In this document: one piece after another, positions 1-4,074 of the stretch
How positions within the stretch are numbered: the first letter of the stretch is position 1
Layout of the letters: every line of letters begins with the position of its first letter
Origin: Candidatus Nealsoniibacteriota bacterium
Lineage (GTDB): Bacteria; Patescibacteriota; Minisyncoccia; Minisyncoccales; MHMH01
Assembly: GCA_016186525.1 (NCBI GenBank)
Contig: JACPLM010000051.1
Location: 1 to 7,453 of the forward strand
Direction: 5' to 3'
Length of the DNA: 7,453 nt
Notes under the pieces: generated by a model
What the model saw: only the letters and a program-made list of their open reading frames with translations
What the model was told of the DNA's origin: nothing
Databases searched by the model: none
Position numbers and translations under genes: made by a program

Positions 1-476
1 GCTTTTTTGTTTTTTGTATAATAATGCCTTACTTCTTTAAATTCAGTCGCTAAATCGGCCATTCTGACAATTTCTTTTGGACAATAACGGCCGGTTAAAA
101 CAATATCTAATTTTCTACCATATTCTTTTAAAAATTCAATGGCCTCCCTTAAATCAATCAATTTAAATTTTAAAGCGGCGTTGAATTCATCAAGCACCAA
201 AAGATCGCATTTTTTTAATTTCGCTATATTATTTGCAAAAAGAAAACCCAATCTTGCTAATTGGGAATCTTTTTCTGAATAAGGGCCGAACCCGGGCCTG
301 CCAAAACTTCTAACTTTAAAATTCTTTATTTTTTTAATGATTTTTATTTCCGAGGAAGAACCATCTTTCAGGAATTGAACCATTAAAACCTTTTTGCCGG
401 CGCCGGCTGCCCTGAGAGCCATGCCTAAGGCAGAAGTCGTTTTGCCTTTTCCGTTGCCGGTAAAAACAAAAATCAT
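1..476 (-). CDS. cobO: Cob(I)alamin / cob(I)yrinic acid a,c-diamide adenosyltransferase, BtuR/CobO type (3' end outside window)
   Basis: This enzyme transfers the adenosyl group of ATP to reduced cobalamin or a corrinoid precursor, giving adenosylcobalamin in the cytoplasm. I translated 158 codons from the ATG at 476; no stop is reached, so the 3' end lies beyond base 1. Residues 7-14 are the P-loop GNGKGKTT. MVQFLKDG follows at 32-39, a Walker-B-like DLLVLDEFNAAL at 91-102, and VLTGRYCPKEIVRMADLATEF at 126-146, all typical of the BtuR/CobO family. The P-loop lies almost at the N-terminus, so the N-terminal extension of E. coli BtuR is missing, as in many short homologues. Probably only 10-20 residues are lost. 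The start lies 4 bases after the nrdJ stop without a clear Shine-Dalgarno, so it is probably co-transcribed with that gene and supplies its cofactor. Whether it acts on salvaged cobalamin or an intermediate cannot be told; salvage is likelier in a reduced genome. Confidence 0.93.
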   Translation of the reverse strand, partial: MIFVFTGNGKGKTTSALGMALRAAGAGKKVLMVQFLKDGSSSEIKIIKKIKNFKVRSFGRPGFGPYSEKDSQLARLGFLFANNIAKLKKCDLLVLDEFNAALKFKLIDLREAIEFLKEYGRKLDIVLTGRYCPKEIVRMADLATEFKEVRHYYTKNKK

Positions 477-480
477 ATTT

Positions 481-2712
481 TTATATATTGCAAGTCGGGC
501 AAGCGCCCGGCGGCAAATCTGGAACTTGCGGGGAAGGATCTCTTAATTCCGGGGACGGCGGCAAATCTGGAACTTGCGGGGAAGGATCTCTTAATTCCGG
601 GGAGACAGCTTCTTCGGGAATTTTTTCTTCTGTTGCAATGATTTTAGGCTGCTCTTTAGTTTTAATATCCAGCACCTGCTGCTGGCGGCTGCCGTTTCTA
701 AAAACCGTAACTCCTTTGCAGCCCAAATCAAAAGACAAGAAATATGCTTTTCTCACGTCATCTTCTGAAGCTTCAAAAGGAAAATTAATGGTTTTAGATA
801 CGGCATTATCGGAATATTTCTGAAAAGCAGCTTGAATGCGAATATGATCTTCCGGAGTGATATCAAAAGCAGTTACAAAAATTTGCCTGGCATCTTTGGG
901 TATTTCTTCAAAATCTTTAATACTGGGCTCTCCTGAAATCTTCTCAATCAATTCTTTTGAATAAAATCCTCTTTTTTTTGCCATTTCTTCAAATACCGGA
1001 TTAACCTCCACCAATTCCTGCTCGCCCAAAACATGCTTTCTGGTAAAAGCGACCGTAAACAAAGGCTCTATCCCCGAAGAACAGCCGGCAATAATGCCGA
1101 TAGTGCCGGTCGGAGCTATGGTGGTAGTGGTGGAATTTCTTAATTTGGGAGCGCCTTCTTTGTCATAAATACTGCCCTTAAAATTAGGAAAAGCTCCGCG
1201 GCCTTCGGCTAATTTTGCCGAAGATTTTTTGGATTCATCTTGAATAAATTTCATTACTTTTTCAGCTAAATCCAAGGCGTCTTTTGAGTTATAGGGGATT
1301 CCCAGCATAATGAGCATATCGGCAAAGCCCATCACCCCTAAGCCGATTTTTCTATTGCCTTTTGTCATCTCTTCAATTTGGGGCAATGGATAGCGATTGA
1401 CCTCAATAACATTATCCAGGAAACGCACGGCATTAAAAACAGTTTCTGCAAGCTTTCCCCAGTCAATTTCCCATTTTCCTTCTTTTTTTTCTTCCAACAT
1501 TTTAGCCAAATTAATGCTGCCCAAATTGCAAGATTCATAGGGCAATAATGGCTGTTCGCCGCAAGGATTTGTCGATTCAATTTCTCCCAATCTTGGAGTT
1601 GGATTGTATTGATTGATTCTGTCAATAAAAATCACTCCCGGATCGCCTGTCTGCCAAGCATAATGGACTATAAGGTCAAAAACTTTTTTTGCATTAAGCT
1701 TTCCCCAAACCTGGCCGGTTTTTGGATTAATCAAATCGTAATCTTCTTCTTTTCGGGCTTTTTTTATGAATTCATCCGTAACAGCCACGGAAATGTTGAA
1801 ATTAGAAAGAATCCCTTCCTCGTGTTTGGCGGTAATAAACTCCATAATATCGGGGTGATCAACCCTCAAGATTCCCATATTGGCGCCTCTTCTTTTCCCG
1901 CCTTGTTTAATGGTCTGGGTGGCTGCGTCAAAAACAGTCATAAAACTGATAGGGCCGGAAGCCACTCCCTTGGTTGACTTTACGATATCTCCTTTCGGCC
2001 TCAAACGAGTAAAAGAATAACCTGTGCCCCCGCCCGACTGGTGAATTATAGCTCCATTTTTAACTGCTTCAAAAATCCCCTCCATGGAATCCGGAACTGG
2101 CAAAACAAAACAAGCCGATAATTGCTGTAAAACATTGCCGGCGTTCATTAGAGTCGGCGAATTAGGCAAAAATTCCAAAGAAGCCATCATGTGATAAAAT
2201 TTTTCTTCTATTTGGAATACTTCTTCATCGGTCAAATCCGGCTTATAAATCTTTTCAGCTGAAGCTATATTTTGAGCGACTCTTTTGAATAATTCCTGCG
2301 GAGTTTCAACAATTTTCCCCTCGTCGTTTTTATTCAAGTATCTGGACTCCAAAACTCGCAGAGCATTGGGGCTTAATTTGGTTTTAACCGAAAAATTCAA
2401 AAGCCACCATTTAGCTTCCCTGATTTCTGTTCTTTTTTGGCGATAAGTATGGTAGGCATGGGCTACTTTCTCTAGGCCCTCATTCCGCAAAACTTCTTCT
2501 ACTGCGTCTTGAATCTGCTCCACTCCGGGAAGTTTTCCGGCCAACCTTTCATTTAAAATTAAAACCACTTTATCTGAAAGCTTTTCGGCCAATGACTCGT
2601 TTTCTCCTGTAGCTATTAAGGCCTTAAAAATGGCCTCAGTAATCTGGCTTTGGTCCCAATCAACTATCCTGCCGTCCCTTTTTTTAATTTTAGCGAATTT
2701 ACTTTCAATCAT
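481..2712 (-). CDS. nrdJ: Adenosylcobalamin-dependent (class II) ribonucleoside reductase
   Basis: Reduces ribonucleotides to deoxyribonucleotides using a thiyl radical generated from adenosylcobalamin; no oxygen or second radical subunit is needed. The 743 residues show an N-terminal ATP-cone (about 5-98), suggesting allosteric activity control by ATP/dATP, then the ten-stranded barrel. C201 (SACFVLP) and C395 (ESCNLGS) are the expected redox pair. N382, C384 and E386 in NPCGEQ are the catalytic residues, with C384 the thiyl-radical site. APTGTIG at 533-539 is the phosphate-binding loop. The chain ends in a swinging-arm motif CPTC (738-741) on a proline-rich linker containing two identical 16-residue repeats (704-735). 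No intein interrupts the active site and no key residue is missing. The ATG at 2712 gives a complete ATP-cone; there is no good Shine-Dalgarno (AAGGGA is too distant). It is first gene of an operon with the adenosyltransferase. Class II rather than class I is supported by that neighbour and by the lack of a small-subunit gene. Confidence 0.96.
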   Translation of the reverse strand: MIESKFAKIKKRDGRIVDWDQSQITEAIFKALIATGENESLAEKLSDKVVLILNERLAGKLPGVEQIQDAVEEVLRNEGLEKVAHAYHTYRQKRTEIREAKWWLLNFSVKTKLSPNALRVLESRYLNKNDEGKIVETPQELFKRVAQNIASAEKIYKPDLTDEEVFQIEEKFYHMMASLEFLPNSPTLMNAGNVLQQLSACFVLPVPDSMEGIFEAVKNGAIIHQSGGGTGYSFTRLRPKGDIVKSTKGVASGPISFMTVFDAATQTIKQGGKRRGANMGILRVDHPDIMEFITAKHEEGILSNFNISVAVTDEFIKKARKEEDYDLINPKTGQVWGKLNAKKVFDLIVHYAWQTGDPGVIFIDRINQYNPTPRLGEIESTNPCGEQPLLPYESCNLGSINLAKMLEEKKEGKWEIDWGKLAETVFNAVRFLDNVIEVNRYPLPQIEEMTKGNRKIGLGVMGFADMLIMLGIPYNSKDALDLAEKVMKFIQDESKKSSAKLAEGRGAFPNFKGSIYDKEGAPKLRNSTTTTIAPTGTIGIIAGCSSGIEPLFTVAFTRKHVLGEQELVEVNPVFEEMAKKRGFYSKELIEKISGEPSIKDFEEIPKDARQIFVTAFDITPEDHIRIQAAFQKYSDNAVSKTINFPFEASEDDVRKAYFLSFDLGCKGVTVFRNGSRQQQVLDIKTKEQPKIIATEEKIPEEAVSPELRDPSPQVPDLPPSPELRDPSPQVPDLPPGACPTCNI
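508..603. repeat. Exact 2 x 48 bp tandem duplication in the 3' part of nrdJ
   Basis: Bases 508-555 and 556-603 are identical over all 48 positions by direct reading. The unit is a multiple of three and keeps frame, encoding SPELRDPSPQVPDLPP twice in the linker before the CPTC tail of the reductase. Complete identity, including synonymous positions, suggests a recent duplication, a repeat kept uniform by slippage, or an assembly artefact. Confidence 0.97.
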
Positions 2713-2735
2713 TTTGATAAAAAAATCCCTTCACC

Positions 2736-2745
2736 TGTCGCGACA
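2736..2745. promoter_or_regulatory. Perfect 10-bp palindrome TGTCGCGACA in the nrdJ leader
   Basis: TGTCG followed by CGACA is fully symmetric. It lies between the predicted nrdJ transcription start (about 2774) and its ATG, roughly 30-40 bases into the transcript, so it could be a repressor operator. It does not match the NrdR box consensus. Only the symmetry is seen; the regulatory role is inference. Confidence 0.35.
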
Positions 2746-2780
2746 AAGACAAAGAGATTAAAAAAATTTAAGATTATTCT

Positions 2781-2809
2781 ATTTTACCCCGCCATAAAAC
2801 CTCGGTCAA
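2781..2809 (-). promoter_or_regulatory. Predicted sigma-70 promoter for the nrdJ-cobO operon
   Basis: On the minus strand, a -35 box TTGACC (2809-2804) is separated by 17 bases from a -10 box TAAAAT (2786-2781), each matching consensus at five of six positions. The expected start is near 2774, leaving a leader of about 62 bases before the nrdJ ATG. A perfect TTGACA at 2820-2815 lies just upstream but has no good -10 at the right spacing. The architecture matches that of the divergent promoter at 2855. Confidence 0.6.
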
Positions 2810-2838
2810 ACCAGTGTCAACTCTTCTGAAAATCAAAG

Positions 2839-2847
2839 TTATCCACA
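2839..2847 (+). promoter_or_regulatory. Perfect DnaA box TTATCCACA between divergent promoters
   Basis: The nine bases match the classical high-affinity DnaA box. The site lies 7 bases upstream of the -35 box of the plus-strand small gene and about 30 bases upstream of the nrdJ -35 box. DnaA control of ribonucleotide reductase genes is known elsewhere (E. coli nrdAB), so it plausibly couples dNTP supply to replication. Regulation in this organism is inferred. Confidence 0.5.
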
Positions 2848-2854
2848 CTACCCC

Positions 2855-2883
2855 TTGACTTTTTTAAATATTAAAGATAAAAT
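2855..2883 (+). promoter_or_regulatory. Predicted sigma-70 promoter for the plus-strand small gene
   Basis: TTGACT (2855-2860), a 17-base spacer, then TAAAAT (2878-2883): five of six matches in each hexamer with ideal spacing. The transcript would begin near 2890. It diverges from the nrdJ promoter, with about 45 bases between the two -35 boxes. An ATG at 2882 overlaps the -10 box and so would not be translated from this transcript. Confidence 0.65.
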
Positions 2884-2889
2884 GTCGTG

Positions 2890-3033
2890 TTCATTCCAAA
2901 AGGCAAATTTCTGGGACGGAGGCCCAAGAAAAATCCGGAGATGAATTAAGACCGCGCCTATCAGATGGGCAAGCCTCTCTGAAGTTTCGCAAAGCGAAAT
3001 ATGGAGAAATAAATAAAAAGGAGGTAATGTGCG
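2890..3033 (+). ncRNA. Possible structured 5' leader of the small gene (no known class recognised)
   Basis: About 145 bases separate the predicted transcription start from the start codon, long for so compact a genome. By eye I see four possible helices. An outer one pairs 2890-2897 with 2937-2945 (one bulge). Inside it, TTCTGGG (2909-2915) pairs with 2923-2930 (one bulge), leaving an ACGGAGG loop. An imperfect hairpin spans 2961-2982 (TCAGA/TCTGA ends), and a 6-bp hairpin TTTCGC/GCGAAA spans 2985-2999 with loop AAA. An A-rich stretch and a strong Shine-Dalgarno follow. This could be a riboswitch-like or protein-binding leader, or an ordinary untranslated region. No energy calculation was done and no Rfam class is matched with confidence. 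Confidence 0.35.
3018..3025 (+). promoter_or_regulatory. Canonical ribosome binding site AAGGAGGT
   Basis: AAGGAGGT lies 8 bases before the ATG at 3034 and fixes that start against the internal Met11 codon at 3064. It is the only full Shine-Dalgarno found ahead of any gene whose start lies in this window. Confidence 0.85.
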
Positions 3034-3315
3034 ATGAACACAAGCCAAAACGGTCTCTGGACTATGACCAAAGGTGAATTTGAAGAAAGCGTAAGAAAGA
3101 TCGAGGTTGCGATCATTAAGGGCGGAGGCGATCCTCGCAAACTTTTCGACCGAATCCGCACTGACGAAATCTATGCAGATAAGGTTGCGGAATTTATGCT
3201 CAACGGCGGCTTGAAAGGCTCGGTGACTCAAAAAGAAATTTCTGCTAAGAAAAATCCAGGACCTCCTCCCCCTCCGCCTCCGGGTTATCAACCAGATAAA
3301 ATAAAGGTTGTGTAA
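3034..3315 (+). CDS. Unrecognised 93-residue protein with a seven-proline run
   Basis: I do not recognise the family. The soluble N-terminal part (about 1-72) is charged and probably helical, with EFEESVRKIEVAIIKGGGDPRKLF at 15-38 followed by a second helix-like stretch around 44-58. After a lysine-rich joint come NPGPPPPPPPGY (74-85; seven consecutive prolines at 77-83) and a short basic tail. There is no signal peptide, membrane segment or cysteine. The gene is well supported as real: promoter at 2855, strong Shine-Dalgarno 8 bases upstream, a double stop TAATAA, and a terminator right after. It is the only plus-strand gene and by eye richer in G+C than its neighbours, which may mean transfer or high expression. 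A run of this kind normally requires elongation factor P for efficient translation. The DPRKLF...R segment faintly recalls small hypothetical proteins repeated in Parcubacteria genomes, but that is from memory and untested. Confidence 0.8.
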   Translation: MNTSQNGLWTMTKGEFEESVRKIEVAIIKGGGDPRKLFDRIRTDEIYADKVAEFMLNGGLKGSVTQKEISAKKNPGPPPPPPPGYQPDKIKVV

Positions 3316-3324
3316 TAAATTATC

Positions 3325-3357
3325 AAAAGGGCCACGAGTAAAATCGGAGGCCCTTTT
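3325..3357. terminator. Bidirectional Rho-independent terminator between convergent genes
   Basis: AAAAGGGCC (3325-3333) pairs perfectly over 9 bp with GGCCCTTTT (3349-3357); CGA/TCG inside the loop can add 3 bp. On the plus strand the stem runs into six T residues, terminating the small gene. On the minus strand GGCCC is followed by TTTT, so it can also end the NYN gene, whose stop is 7 bases away. Confidence 0.88.
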
Positions 3358-3363
3358 TTGTTT

Positions 3364-3942
3364 CTATAAAAGAGTATTTGGCAAAAACTGCTCTAGCTCA
3401 ACCCTGCTCAACAAACGACTTAATTTAGAATAACGCTGCATAGCAAAACTAGGACGATGAGAAAAACCAATATGCTCTACCGCCTTTCCTATCTCTTTTA
3501 CTCTAATAATAGCTGGGATTAAATCAGTATCTGAACTCACAACAATAGCAGCATCATATCTATCTCGATAAGCCATGTCTAAAATATCTACGGCCAACTT
3601 CACGTCAACGCCCTTTTCTTTATAATCTTTGTCGTGCTTCATCATATATCCTATTTTAACTGTCCATCCCTGCTTTTGAAGATTAGCAAATAATTTCTGC
3701 TGATCCCTTACTAACTTTTCGCTTTTTGTGTTCCCAACTTCTTTTCTAACCAATCCCACGTAATAAATACAATCGACCATTATTCTTCCATGAGCCAACC
3801 ATTCAGCAAATTTTCTATAATCAAAATCTAATAGTTGTTTGAATCCCAGTTCCGAATCTTTCAACCGATGGTAAAAATTACTTCCGTCTAAGAAGATAAT
3901 TACGCGTTCTTCTTTATTTTTAGTTTCGTGCCTACTTGTCAT
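3364..3942 (-). CDS. NYN domain (LabA/DUF88-like, PIN-fold) putative ribonuclease
   Basis: The 192-residue protein has the acidic signature of NYN domains, a PIN-like, metal-dependent nuclease fold. The first Asp is in IIFLDGSNFY (D19), the next are in KGVDVKLAVDIL (D113, D119), and the last in VVSSDTDLIPAI (D138, D140). All expected catalytic acids are present, so it is probably active, most likely on RNA. The natural substrate is unknown; relatives include cyanobacterial LabA and many uncharacterised DUF88 proteins. It is a single-domain protein without membrane segments. The ATG at 3942 keeps a short polar N-terminus before the first strand; no Shine-Dalgarno precedes it, and an extended -10 box is so close that the message may be nearly leaderless. 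It stands alone, convergent with the small plus-strand gene and downstream of the ftsZ terminator. A role in RNA turnover or as a toxin-like or defence nuclease is possible, but nothing here decides. Confidence 0.88.
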   Translation of the reverse strand: MTSRHETKNKEERVIIFLDGSNFYHRLKDSELGFKQLLDFDYRKFAEWLAHGRIMVDCIYYVGLVRKEVGNTKSEKLVRDQQKLFANLQKQGWTVKIGYMMKHDKDYKEKGVDVKLAVDILDMAYRDRYDAAIVVSSDTDLIPAIIRVKEIGKAVEHIGFSHRPSFAMQRYSKLSRLLSRVELEQFLPNTLL

Positions 3943-3953
3943 ACAATTTAATT

Positions 3954-3962
3954 ATTTTATCA
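3954..3962 (-). promoter_or_regulatory. Candidate extended -10 promoter for the NYN gene
   Basis: On the minus strand TGATAAAAT reads as TG-N-TAAAAT, an extended -10 with five of six hexamer matches; no good -35 is seen. Transcription would begin about 5 bases before the ATG at 3942, implying an almost leaderless message. Confidence 0.35.
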
Positions 3963-3974
3963 CAAAACTAGCTA

Positions 3975-4011
3975 AATAAAAAACCCGCCATTAGCCGAAG
4001 CTAGGAGCGGG
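3975..4011 (-). terminator. Rho-independent terminator of the hisS-to-ftsZ operon
   Basis: In the minus-strand RNA, CCCGC (4011-4007) pairs with GCGGG (3988-3984). An inner TAGC/GCTA helix is capped by a UUCG tetraloop (3999-3996), and the stem is followed by TTTTTTATT (3983-3975). The plus-strand side has no T-tract, so it works one way only, about 60 bases after the ftsZ stop. Confidence 0.9.
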
Positions 4012-4015
4012 GGTG

Positions 4016-4033
4016 TTAGTATTTATATACTAA
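4016..4033. promoter_or_regulatory. Perfect 7-bp inverted repeat TTAGTAT-N4-ATACTAA
   Basis: TTAGTAT (4016-4022) and ATACTAA (4027-4033) are exact reverse complements around TTAT. The dyad covers the -10 box of the candidate promoter at 4055-4027, so it could be an operator. It is AT-rich and may be chance. Confidence 0.3.
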
Positions 4034-4055
4034 TCTGTAAGTATAAAATTGTCAA
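4027..4055 (-). promoter_or_regulatory. Candidate promoter placed just upstream of the ftsZ terminator
   Basis: Minus-strand TTGACA (4055-4050) is a perfect -35 box, followed after 17 bases by TAGTAT (4032-4027), a four-of-six -10 box. A transcript starting near 4020 would meet the terminator hairpin within about 10 bases, so it would give only a tiny RNA or an attenuated NYN message. It may be fortuitous. Confidence 0.3.
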
Positions 4056-4065
4056 GATCTCCGCC

Positions 4066-4074
4066 TGTGGATAA
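4066..4074 (-). promoter_or_regulatory. Perfect DnaA box next to the ftsZ stop codon
   Basis: TGTGGATAA on the plus strand is TTATCCACA on the minus strand, directly after the ftsZ TAG. It shares the 11-mer AGTTATCCACA, inverted, with the site at 2837-2847. A DnaA role is inferred from consensus alone. Confidence 0.45.

Noticed and set aside
481..2712. Intein in the class II reductase
   Set aside because: Inteins are frequent in this family, but NPCGEQ and the neighbouring motifs are continuous and total length is normal.
2713..2854. NrdR box or adenosylcobalamin riboswitch upstream of nrdJ
   Set aside because: No pair of NrdR-like AT-rich palindromes and no cobalamin-box-like conserved sequence is present; the leader is only about 62 bases.
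2898..2925. Leader resembling a c-di-GMP-I (GEMM) riboswitch: AAAAGGCAAA followed by GGGACG and GCC
   Set aside because: The CGCAAAGCC motif is altered, the second helix with its GCCGGGUUACC-like receptor is missing, and no c-di-GMP-related gene is nearby. Resemblance is limited to one short stretch.
2882..2944. Upstream 20-codon open frame (MSCSFQKANFWDG...) ahead of the small gene
   Set aside because: Its ATG overlaps the predicted -10 box, so it would lie upstream of the transcript start, and it has no ribosome site.
2848..3291. Open frame on the minus strand opposite the small plus-strand gene (147 codons)
   Set aside because: It has no ribosome site or recognisable domain and is antisense to a gene with promoter, Shine-Dalgarno and terminator.
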